11,781 bases of DNA from DAOUBP01 sp034432655 (GTDB lineage: Bacteria; Chloroflexota; Anaerolineae; CG2-30-64-16). This document shows, piece by piece, positions 5,619-11,781 of this stretch; positions within the stretch are counted from its first letter, which is position 1, and every line of letters begins with the position of its first letter. The notes under the pieces were generated by a model. That model made no database searches and was not told the DNA's origin. It worked only from the letters and a program-made list of their open reading frames with translations. The stretch spans positions 1-11,781 of the forward strand of contig DAOUBP010000049.1 in NCBI GenBank assembly GCA_034432655.1, given 5' to 3'. The position numbers and the translations under genes are program-made.

Positions 5619-6275
5619 ATGTTGCGTAGCATATTACGATCCAAACTAGCACCTCTTTTCTTGCTACTAATGCTGATGGCGGTTCTTGCACAGCCAATCT
5701 TGGCGTGGCAAGTCGGAAGCCAATATGGGCACAATAATCAGTTCGGGGGAGAGGCAAATACTGGCTGGCACAGAGGAAACGTTGAGTTGGTAAGCGCCAA
5801 TGAACGTTGGGTCCGGGCAGGTGATGATTATGTGGTCTGGACTCAAAGCCAGCTAAACTGGTGGACGACAAACGGAAACAGTAGCAACCGTCCTGCAATG
5901 GTGTATCATGCTTTTAAGGATCGGTATGACAACGGATGCGGAGATATCCAGATAGTGAATAGTGGATGGTCATGGTCGAACCTGCCAGGTTGGAGCGCAT
6001 GGACCAAGACAACCTGTTTTGCTGGTCCACAGAATGAGATTCGCTTTCTCGTCTACAACTACGGCCAACTATCTGCAGGCAGTTCCTACTACTTCCAACA
6101 TATTTTTCGTGATCAGAAGTTCTACTCATCAGGCGGTACAACGCGTGGTAAGGGCAAGGTCACTGTGGATACCTATCACGATAGAGACCAGCTTGGAACA
6201 CATGTTGGAGTGACGCAGGATTATCATGGGGTGTTCTGCGTTACCGACACGAACGACAGTGCCTTCGTTTGCTAA
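5619..6275 (+). CDS. Cargo 3: small secreted Trp-rich protein of unknown function
   Basis: 218 aa. ATG 5619 is chosen because AAGGGAGG lies a few nt upstream and a signal peptide starts there: basic residues R3, R7 and K9, a Leu/Met core, and ILA before Trp30 (cleavage A29/W30). An in-frame start at 5193 would fuse the regulator remnant to it; I consider that secondary. The mature domain of about 189 aa has many Trp and Tyr residues and four cysteines (C107, C133, C207, C218), enough for two disulfides. Motifs seen are SQLNWWTTNG, SGWSWSNLPGWSAWTKTTC and SSYYFQHIFRDQKFYSSG. The look is of a beta-rich extracellular domain. Family not recognised. The last codons lie inside a strong hairpin, and the final residue is C218. 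Confidence 0.85.
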   Translation: MLRSILRSKLAPLFLLLMLMAVLAQPILAWQVGSQYGHNNQFGGEANTGWHRGNVELVSANERWVRAGDDYVVWTQSQLNWWTTNGNSSNRPAMVYHAFKDRYDNGCGDIQIVNSGWSWSNLPGWSAWTKTTCFAGPQNEIRFLVYNYGQLSAGSSYYFQHIFRDQKFYSSGGTTRGKGKVTVDTYHDRDQLGTHVGVTQDYHGVFCVTDTNDSAFVC

Positions 6276-6285
6276 CGAAGGCACT
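6258..6285 (+). terminator. Perfect 12-bp hairpin across the cargo 3 stop codon
   Basis: AGTGCCTTCGTT (6258-6269) and AACGAAGGCACT (6274-6285) pair without mismatch around TGCT; the TAA stop (6273-6275) starts in the loop. No T-run follows. It may terminate, stabilise the 3' end, or reduce expression of the next gene 55 nt downstream. Confidence 0.55.
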
Positions 6286-6339
6286 ATGATGCCGATTTCC
6301 TGCCAGTTATCAGGCAGCAATGAAGGAGTAGAACCGAAA

Positions 6340-7122
6340 ATGCCTAAACCAAACAAACTTAAATCTATGATGTTAGTCTTTAGCGCGTTGGTCTGTGTGG
6401 GGGCGCTATTCATCGTGAGTCAGCCACACTCCGGACGTGCCGGACAACCGACTGTCATACTCGATTTGGATGACGGCGGTGTTCGCTACACGGCCTCGTT
6501 CGATCCCATGGCCCAAAGAGTAGATGCAACCAGGAACTATGATTATCTCTCCGAGGCAGGTATCCGGCGATACATCGCTACAAATCAAACTCGTATGGAG
6601 GAATTCGGGCAGCGCAACGCAGGCCGACTGCGCGTGAATGTGGTTTTCAGCCATCCGCTCACGCAAGCTGAGTTTGCGGCGTTTGCACGTGACTATGATT
6701 TGGTTGTGCATAGCTATCAAATGCGTGCTGTAGAGCGCGACGGTAAACGCGTCACGATTGCTGGAGCTCCATATGAGGGTACGCTTGTCCCCGAACAGTT
6801 TATGAACATGGCACTTGACGATATCGCAGCACGCGGTGCTGCGGAGTTCAAGGGTTGGATCGAAACCGAGGTGACAACCGTACCCGCGCAGCTCAGAAAA
6901 ATGCAATTGGATAAACGGATAGTGGTCCTTGAGGTAGGCCCTACCCTGGTCCTTGAGGCGTTAACACGAATGGCACTGCGCCAGGCAGGCGCCACAAGCA
7001 GCACAATGGACAAGCTTCAGAACAAACCTGACCGGGAGGTAATCCAAATTTCTGGGCCGTCGCTTTATTGGGGTCTGGAAGATATCGGCCTAGTGGCTAT
7101 GCCAGTCTATTCTGGGCGATAG
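6340..7122 (+). CDS. Exported or membrane-anchored protein of unknown function
   Basis: 260 aa from the ATG at 6340, chosen because AAGGAG lies 12 nt upstream and a basic N-terminus (KPNKLK) precedes a hydrophobic helix at about residues 9-26 (SMMLVFSALVCVGALFIV). No lipobox and no clear AXA site, so an N-terminal anchor with an outside domain is the likelier topology. The body (about 35-260) mixes beta strands and helices: ILDLDDGGVRYTASFDP, a segment RVNVVFSHPLTQAEFAAFARDYDLVV that looks like a beta-alpha-beta unit, and a C-terminal VIQISGPSLYWGLEDIGLVA. Family not recognised. It follows cargo 3 after a hairpin, has no copy of the constant block, and could be co-transcribed with cargo 3 or be its accessory partner; this is inferred from position only. 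Confidence 0.75.
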   Translation: MPKPNKLKSMMLVFSALVCVGALFIVSQPHSGRAGQPTVILDLDDGGVRYTASFDPMAQRVDATRNYDYLSEAGIRRYIATNQTRMEEFGQRNAGRLRVNVVFSHPLTQAEFAAFARDYDLVVHSYQMRAVERDGKRVTIAGAPYEGTLVPEQFMNMALDDIAARGAAEFKGWIETEVTTVPAQLRKMQLDKRIVVLEVGPTLVLEALTRMALRQAGATSSTMDKLQNKPDREVIQISGPSLYWGLEDIGLVAMPVYSGR

Positions 7123-7138
7123 TATCTGATCTTCTGAC

Positions 7139-7686
7139 ATGATTACACCTTCACCGATCTTGCTCCGTCCCAGCCGCCTGCTGGTCAGCCTCTTGTTAGT
7201 GTCGCTCCTGACCCTCGGCGCGTGTGCGCCGCTGCCCGGTCCCGCCGTGGAGTTGACGCCGAACCTTCAGCCGGCCGCACCGGCGCCGCTCGTCACGCCC
7301 ACGGCAGCGCCGGAGGCCGTTGCCACTGCCGTCAGCGCTCAAACTGCCGGCGATCTCCTGCCGCCGGCCAACGGGGTGACGCACACCTGGCGCGATTACG
7401 AGATCGCGCTGGTGCGGGCCATCCTGCCCGCCACGCTGGCGAACGGCGTGTGTGACTGGGAAGTCTTGGGTCATAGCGGGCAGGAAGTCTATGTGTGGGC
7501 CTTCTGCGCGGCGCAGCAGCCTGGCGCCGACATCGCCGCGGCCAGCGTGCCTGCGGTGTTGAGCCTGGCGGATGATGGCCACACCGTCACCGCCCGCATC
7601 CCGCGCGATGGGTCATACTACCCAGGGGACGTCCAGGCGCTGTTCCCTGTCGCTGTCCAGCAGATGGTGTTTGACCGGCCAAGTTC
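7139..7686 (+). pseudogene. Lipoprotein gene, 5' part, interrupted by IS21-family element
   Basis: The signal peptide ends in the lipobox LGAC, with C29 as the lipidated residue; an Ala/Pro/Thr linker follows (LVTPTAAPEAVATAVSAQ), a style common in Chloroflexota. A domain of about residues 85-180 contains YEIALVRAILP, CDWEVLGHSGQEVYVWAFC, ASVPAVLSL, IPRDGSYYPGDVQALFP. The insertion at 7686/7687 falls just after this domain (VFDRP-SS). From there the frame reads through the IS left end, producing an artificial repetitive tail (SARLYHSQSARVYRSSSARLYH) to a stop at 7862-7864. Bases 10571-11669 continue the original gene in frame; the joined gene would have 548 codons plus stop. No clear ribosome binding site precedes the ATG. 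A truncated lipoprotein may still be made. Confidence 0.9.
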
Positions 7687-7706
7687 TGTCATTAGCCGTG
7701 CGATAA

Positions 7707-7823
7707 TGTACCAGAGAGCGTCGGCCAGACTGTACCACTCACAGTCGGCCAGAGTGTACCGGTCATCATCGGCCAGACTGTACCACTGCCGAGATGGGCA
7801 CAATAGTCGGCCAAAGTGTACCA
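7707..7823 (+). repeat. IS21 left-end transposase binding repeats
   Basis: Four copies of TCGGCCAGACTGTACCA or close variants begin at 7721, 7745, 7769 and 7807 (steps 24, 24, 38), plus a partial copy ending in TGTACCAG at 7707-7714 inside the terminal repeat. In IS21 elements such repeats bind IstA. Because the split lipoprotein frame stays open here, they appear as a repeated peptide in conceptual translation. Confidence 0.85.
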
Positions 7824-7859
7824 GCATCACGGCGCTGCTCCTGCGGATCAGGTATCCTT

Positions 7860-7884
7860 CCTGACGAGATCACAAGTCGTCAGG
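7860..7884 (+). promoter_or_regulatory. Hairpin overlapping the istA ribosome binding site
   Basis: CCTGACGA (7860-7867) and TCGTCAGG (7877-7884) pair perfectly around a 9-nt loop. The right arm contains the start of the ribosome binding sequence CAGGAGGGG (7881-7889) before the istA ATG at 7892. In transcripts entering from the lipoprotein gene this could hide the site and limit transposase synthesis, as known for IS10 and IS50; applied here by analogy. Confidence 0.5.
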
Positions 7885-7891
7885 AGGGGCC

Positions 7892-9451
7892 ATGCCAGGC
7901 AGGAGAAAGACCGCCATGGATATTCGTGAACTACTGCTGCACCTACGGGCTCAGCCCAGCGACCGGGCGGTGCAGCGTGACACCGGGATGCACCGGCAGA
8001 CAGTGAAACACTACCGGGATTGGGCCCAGGAACACGGCCTACTCACCGGGCCATTGCCGCCGCAGGCGGAGTTGGCCCAGCTCGTGCAGGCCACGCTCGT
8101 CGAGAAGGCGCCACCGCAGAACACCTCCTCGGTCGCGCCCTACCAGGAACTGGTGCGCCAACTGCGCCGGGAAGGCGTCGAGATGACGGCCATCACGGCG
8201 CGGCTGGCTGAACAGGGCTTCCAGGGCAGCTACTCGGCGGTCCGGCGGTTTGTCCATACCTTGGAGCCGGCGGCGCCACCGGAAGTCATGGTACGCGTCG
8301 AGCGCAAACCGGGTCAGGAAGCGCAGGTGGACTTTGGCTACGCCGGCCGCTTGCTGGATCCGGGCACCGGTCAACTGCGCAAGGCCTGGGCCTTTGTCAT
8401 GACGCTGTCGTGGAGCCGCCACCAATACGTCGAGTTCGTCTTCGACCAGACGGTCGCGACCTGGTTGCTGTGCCACCGGCACGCGTTTGAGTTCTTGGGC
8501 GGCGTGCCCGCCGAAGTCGTGCTGGACAACTTGAAGGCGGCGATTCTGCGGGCCAACGTCGACGATCCGCTGGTGCAGCAGGCGTACCGGGAGTGCGCCG
8601 AGCACTACGGTTTCCTCATCACGCCGTGCCGGCCGGCGACGCCGCAGCACAAAGGCAAGGTCGAGAACGGTGTGCACTATCTGAAGCGCAATTTCCTGGC
8701 TGGGCGGCCGCCCACGACCAGCACGCAGGCCAATCAGGACGTGCGCACCTGGTGCACCACCACGGCTGGCCTGCGCCATCATGGCACGACCAAGGAGCAG
8801 CCGTGGGTGCGCTTTCAGGAAGTCGAGCGGGCACGCCTCAAACCGTTGCCGGAAACGCCCTATGATCTGGCCGTCTGGGCCGAGGTTACCGTCGCCCAGG
8901 ACGGCCATATCACCTTTGACAACGCCTATTACTCGGTACCGCCCACGCAAGTGGCCGGGACCCGGCTGCGCGTGCGCGGTGGGGCCCGCACGGTCACCCT
9001 GTACAACCGGCAGCACCAGTGGGTCACGACCCATAACCGGGCCACTCAGCCCGGCCAGCGGCTGACGCACCCTGACCACCTGCCGCCGGAGAAGGTCCAG
9101 GGCTTGCTCCTGGATCGGGAGCACTGCCGGGCCGCCGCCAACGACATCGGCCCGGCGACCGGCCAGATCATCGGCAACCTGCTGGATGATCCGGTGCTCA
9201 ATCGCTTGCGCACGGCCGGGCGGCTGCTCAAACTGCGCGAGCGCTACGGCGATCAGCGCCTGGAAGCGGCCTGCGCCAAGGCCCTCCGCTACGACGAACC
9301 GGTCTACACGACGGTCAAACGCATCCTGGCCGAGAGCCGGGAGGCGACGCCGCCGAACGTGACGCCGGCAACGCTGCCGCCCGCACACACCTTCGTGCGC
9401 ACGGCCGGTGAGTTACTCGGTCACCTGTTCCGAGGTGCCGCATGGACCTGA
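7892..9451 (+). CDS. istA: IS21-family transposase IstA
   Basis: 519 aa, the usual size. It cuts and joins the element's ends, acting with the ATPase IstB. ATG 7892 is chosen for the strong AGGAGGGG just upstream; ATG at 7916 is a weaker alternative. The N-terminal DNA-binding part includes a helix-turn-helix near residues 26-45 (AVQRDTGMHRQTVKHYRDW). The RNase-H-like DDE core has D147 (AQVDFGYAG), D212 (EVVLDNLKA) and E258 (GKVENGVHYLKR). The C-terminal beta domain follows (DGHITFDNAYYSVPPTQVAG, LRVRGGARTVTLYNRQHQW). The catalytic triad is complete and the frame uninterrupted. The stop overlaps the istB start by 10 nt, indicating translational coupling. Confidence 0.97.
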   Translation: MPGRRKTAMDIRELLLHLRAQPSDRAVQRDTGMHRQTVKHYRDWAQEHGLLTGPLPPQAELAQLVQATLVEKAPPQNTSSVAPYQELVRQLRREGVEMTAITARLAEQGFQGSYSAVRRFVHTLEPAAPPEVMVRVERKPGQEAQVDFGYAGRLLDPGTGQLRKAWAFVMTLSWSRHQYVEFVFDQTVATWLLCHRHAFEFLGGVPAEVVLDNLKAAILRANVDDPLVQQAYRECAEHYGFLITPCRPATPQHKGKVENGVHYLKRNFLAGRPPTTSTQANQDVRTWCTTTAGLRHHGTTKEQPWVRFQEVERARLKPLPETPYDLAVWAEVTVAQDGHITFDNAYYSVPPTQVAGTRLRVRGGARTVTLYNRQHQWVTTHNRATQPGQRLTHPDHLPPEKVQGLLLDREHCRAAANDIGPATGQIIGNLLDDPVLNRLRTAGRLLKLRERYGDQRLEAACAKALRYDEPVYTTVKRILAESREATPPNVTPATLPPAHTFVRTAGELLGHLFRGAAWT

Positions 9452-10191
9452 GACATCAGCTCACGCCGCATCTCACCAAGCTGCGCTTGTCGGGCATCCT
9501 CCAGACGTTGGAGAATCGCAACCGGCAGGCCATCGATGGTCAGTGGTCCTACATCGACTTTCTGGCCCGGTTGTTGGAAGATGAAGTCGAGCGCCGCGCC
9601 CAAAAGCAACTCCTGCTCCGCCTGCGGCGGGCCAGTGTCAACAGCACTAAGACGCTGGAGAGCTTCGACTTCGCCTTCAATCCGGCCATCAGCCGCCAGC
9701 AGGTGTTGCAACTCACCAGCTGCGACTTCATCCGGCAGCATCGCAACGTGTTGCTCTGCGGGCCGACCGGCACCGGGAAGACCCATCTCGCCCAAGCCGT
9801 CGTGCACGAGGCGGCGCGGCAAGGCTTCGACGCCGTCTTCACGACGACGCACAAGCTGCTCCAACACCTCAACGGCGGCCGCGCCGATGGCACCTGGGAA
9901 CGCCGGCTGCAGACCTATCTCCGGCCTGACCTGCTGGTGTTGGATGACTTTGGCCTGAAACCGCTGCAGGCACCAGCGCCGAGCGATTTGTACGACGTGA
10001 TTGACGGCCGCTACGAGAAGGGCAGCATCCTGTTGACTTCGAATCGCGCACCGTCGGAATGGCCCGATATCTTCCTGGATCCGCTGCTGGCGTCCGCCGG
10101 GCTGGATCGCCTCGGCGACAAGGCCGAAGTATTGATCATCACCGGCGCCAGCTATCGCGCCCAGGGCCGACTCAAGCCGGTTACGACCTGA
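9442..10191 (+). CDS. istB: IS21-family AAA+ ATPase IstB
   Basis: 249 aa, normal for the family. It is a DnaA/DnaC-like AAA+ ATPase that helps IstA choose and remodel target DNA. An N-terminal helical part (LRLSGILQTLENRNRQA) is followed by Walker A GPTGTGKTH (G107-K113), Walker B LLVLDDFGLK (D168, D169), a sensor-like ILLTSNRAPSEW, and the C-terminal motif ITGASYR. The start codon lies inside the end of istA, before the istA stop, so the two are translated as a pair. The C-terminal residues GRLKPVTT complete the protein; no truncation is seen. Confidence 0.97.
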   Translation: MDLRHQLTPHLTKLRLSGILQTLENRNRQAIDGQWSYIDFLARLLEDEVERRAQKQLLLRLRRASVNSTKTLESFDFAFNPAISRQQVLQLTSCDFIRQHRNVLLCGPTGTGKTHLAQAVVHEAARQGFDAVFTTTHKLLQHLNGGRADGTWERRLQTYLRPDLLVLDDFGLKPLQAPAPSDLYDVIDGRYEKGSILLTSNRAPSEWPDIFLDPLLASAGLDRLGDKAEVLIITGASYRAQGRLKPVTT

Positions 10192-10565
10192 AGGTCAGAC
10201 AGAGACGGCCAGTGACCCCCAACGTACGCCGCCACCGAGGCAATGGGTTTAGCGCTTTACGGACAGTGTGGCTCCGGCTCCACCCAAGCAACTGGGCAGA
10301 GTGCGTCACTCTGCCCAGCCACACCGTCACCCACTGGTGCTCGGGTCGCTCCCCAGCGTTGCCCTATCCCCCAGCGTGGTGGCGCCAGTGTAGCGCAAGT
10401 CGGCCTGGCGCACAAAGTCGTTCAGGAAGGGAGGTGATCGCCAGCAACCTCGTCCAACCTTAACCGATCCGTATTGTCGTTGTTAACGTTCCGCAGCGAG
10501 AGCGTCCTGCATGCTGGTACACATTGGCTGCACATCGCTGGTACAGTGTCGGGCGACTCTTGACA
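10192..10565. other. Non-coding right end of the IS21 element
   Basis: 374 nt after istB with no credible gene. It holds a strong hairpin (10293-10317) and, near the end, two inverted copies of the IstA-binding motif: GCTGGTACACATTGGC (10513-10528) and GCTGGTACAGTGTCGGG (10537-10553), again 24 nt apart as at the left end. The remainder shows nothing I can name. Confidence 0.75.
10293..10317 (+). terminator. 11-bp perfect hairpin downstream of istB
   Basis: TGGGCAGAGTG (10293-10303) and CACTCTGCCCA (10307-10317) pair exactly around CGT. It is stable enough to end or block transcription 100 nt after istB. No T-run follows, so Rho-independent termination is uncertain. Confidence 0.45.
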
Positions 10566-11669
10566 AGTTCCGAGACGCCGGCCCGGCTCGCGCAGCACGC
10601 GCGGCGCCGGCTGACCCTGTCCACGCTGCCCCCGCTGGGCGCCGCCGAGACTGTCACGCCCCGGCCGGACGTCAGCGCCACGGGTGCGCACATCGCGCTC
10701 TATTCCGGCCGCGCTGACCCGCGGTGGGACCTCAACGAGCTCGACCTGGCGCAGTTGGACGCGCTGCTCGAAGGGCTGCCGGCGGTCGATTGTCCCCCCA
10801 TGCCCGGCCAGCTCGGCTATCGCGGGGTCGTCGTCGGCCTCGGCATGGCTGACGAGAGCCGGATGACCGTGTACGGCGGCACACTCTGGTTCGGCTATGC
10901 CGGTGCCAATCCGCAGGCGACCTGCCTGGCTGACCCCAATCGTGTGGTCGAGCGCTTCCTGCTCGGGAGCGCGCAGCCCTACCTAGACCCTCAGCTCTAC
11001 GAGACGATTACCGCGGACCTCGCACTGCCCGTGCCCACGCTGCTGGCGACGCCGGCTCCCACCCCCACGCTGGCGCCGGGCTTCGTGCGCGACGCGGATG
11101 AGGGTTTCGGCGTTCAGTTCACGCGGCCGGTCGACTGGGAGCTGTGCCAGGGGACCGGACTGAGCCGCCTCTACTGCCCGACCAGCCCGGCGACTGAGAA
11201 TCCCATCACAGGGTTCTATTTCACCCTCCTGCCACCCGGCTTTCTGAACGAGGACGCGTCAGCCTACAATTGGTGGAGCGTGGAGGATCTCGCCACCGCG
11301 TTCAGCACGAAAATCGGGGGGCAATTCACGAGTCCGCACGCGCCGGCGGGCTACAATACCTTCACCCGCCTTCCCGACGTGGTGGTTGACGGTTTCACCG
11401 GCGCCGTAGTTGAGAGCGAGCCGGTCTGGGAGGCCCCCGCCGGCACGAAAGACCGCCGCGTGCTGATCAGGCTGGGCGCAGGTGCACTCGTCCTGGGGAC
11501 GTACTACGCGACCGATTCGGAGCTGCTCATCTTCGAGGAAGTCGTGGCGTCGTTCCGCATCGGCCCGGCGCTGCGCGCAAGGGCGGCCCAACCTGGAGTG
11601 TTACCTTTTCGCTCCTCCCGCGATATACATGACAGAAGATCGGACGAACCGGGGAGGAGCGGTGGCTGA
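10566..11669 (+). pseudogene. Lipoprotein gene, 3' part, cut off by IS21-family element
   Basis: Continuation of the lipoprotein frame: after AGTTC it reads SSETPARLAQHARRRLTLSTL, in frame with the 5' part at 7682-7686. A second domain (LYSGRADPRWDLNELDLAQL to LADPNRVVERFLLGSAQPYL) is followed by a linker LATPAPTPTLAP and a third domain (FVRDADEGFGVQFTRPVDWE to LLIFEEVVASFRI) that resembles extracytoplasmic domains of other Chloroflexota lipoproteins; function unknown. The frame ends with a basic, low-complexity tail of about 30 residues at TGA 11667-11669, overlapping the proposed start of the sigma-factor gene by 8 nt. Without its signal peptide this fragment cannot be exported as it stands. 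Confidence 0.88.
11601..11629 (+). promoter_or_regulatory. Candidate promoter for the sigma-factor gene
   Basis: TTACCT (11601-11606), a 17-bp spacer and TATACA (11624-11629). The -10 is good, the -35 weak (3 of 6). It lies inside the end of the lipoprotein frame and would start transcription about 25 nt before GTG 11662. It may be fortuitous. Confidence 0.3.
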
Positions 11670-11781
11670 GCTGGCCTTGACGGATACAACGCAACCCACG
11701 CCCACTGACGGCGACGCCTGGCTGGTGCAGGAGGCGCAGCGGCGCCCGGCGGCGTTCGCCCAGCTTTACCGGCGTTACGTG
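11662..11781 (+). CDS. ECF-type RNA polymerase sigma factor (N-terminus only)
   Basis: 40 residues visible before the window ends. GTG 11662 is preferred because GGGGAGGAG lies directly upstream; ATG 11629 is in the same frame but has no ribosome binding site. The segment DAWLVQEAQRRPAAFAQLYRRYV matches the start of sigma-70 region 2 in extracytoplasmic-function sigma factors (the FxxLYxxYV helix). Such factors redirect RNA polymerase to stress or envelope promoters. The gene starts within the end of the split lipoprotein gene, so the two may be one transcription unit and polarity of the IS21 insertion could affect it. Only the family is supported. Confidence 0.8.
   Translation, partial: MAELALTDTTQPTPTDGDAWLVQEAQRRPAAFAQLYRRYV

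Larger units (their letters stand above)
7687..10565 (+). mobile_element. Complete IS21-family element, 2,879 bp
   Basis: Ends: left TGTCATTAGCCGTGCGATAA (from 7687) and right, read inward from 10565, TGTCAAGAGTCGCCCGACAC, both running into TGTACCAG. Flanks are AGTTC (7682-7686) and AGTTC (10566-10570), a 5-bp target duplication typical of IS21 elements. It contains istA and istB in the usual order with overlapping stop and start, several internal copies of the terminal motif at both ends, and a long non-coding right part. All parts are intact, so it is probably capable of transposition. Confidence 0.96.

Noticed and set aside
733..6275. Cargo proteins as lactococcin-type bacteriocins with immunity genes
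   Set aside because: They are exported, and a membrane-protein gene lies nearby, but no bacteriocin motif or dedicated transporter is seen; partnership remains a guess.
7721..7823. Evenly spaced short repeats, possible CRISPR array
   Set aside because: The repeats are 17 nt with gaps of 7-21 nt and imperfect; they sit at an IS21 end, have inverted counterparts at the other end, and fit IstA binding sites.
8039..9388. Long open frame on the minus strand opposite istA
   Set aside because: It mirrors the GC-rich third positions of istA, has no recognisable motifs, and istA is certain.
10428..10470. Strong ribosome-binding-like GGGAGGTGATC in the IS21 right end
   Set aside because: The only frame directly behind it stops after nine codons, and no other start lies at a suitable distance.

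Overview
The window looks like a chromosomal fragment of a GC-rich bacterium, most likely a member of the Chloroflexota. The hints are the lipoproteins with Pro/Thr/Ala linkers of the type ATPAPTPTLAP, the general composition, and the start of an ECF sigma factor. This assignment is an inference; no taxonomic marker gene is present. The conserved-looking host genes are strongly GC-rich (the 5' response regulator, the lipoprotein and the sigma factor). The secreted-protein genes between them are visibly poorer in GC and look acquired.

Layout: (1) 1-617, nearly complete NarL/LuxR-type response regulator. (2) 618-7122, an array of secreted-protein cassettes. Each of three secreted genes (733-1827, 2718-4055, 5619-6275) is preceded by the same block: the 3' end of the LuxR-type gene (complete in copy 1, truncated remnants in copies 2 and 3), an invariant 18-nt imperfect inverted repeat, a promoter GTGACA-17 bp-TACAGT/TAGAGT, a 5'-UTR hairpin, and 49-50 nt between the -10 box and the ATG. 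A small membrane protein (2010-2366) follows cargo 1, and an unrecognised exported or anchored protein (6340-7122) follows cargo 3. (3) Two mobile insertions split module 2 from module 3: a 143-bp MITE-like element that landed exactly in the cargo 2 stop codon, and an intact 864-bp IS5-family (IS427-like) element with a -1 frameshift transposase. (4) 7139-11669, a lipoprotein gene split by a complete 2,879-bp IS21-family element (istA/istB, multiple terminal repeats, 5-bp target duplication AGTTC). Removing the element and one target copy restores a single 548-codon frame. (5) 11662-end, the first residues of an ECF sigma factor.

How it may work together: a response regulator whose sensor lies outside the window probably controls a set of unrelated exported proteins through identical promoter blocks. 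The promoter sits directly downstream of the regulator gene, so every duplication of the promoter has carried along the regulator's HTH-coding tail. The result is a row of cassettes with constant upstream DNA and variable cargo, which could grow, shrink or switch by homologous recombination. This regulator-tail/promoter cassette array is the most unusual thing in the window. The functions of the cargo proteins are not recognisable, apart from a Cys/His-motif C-terminal domain in cargo 2.
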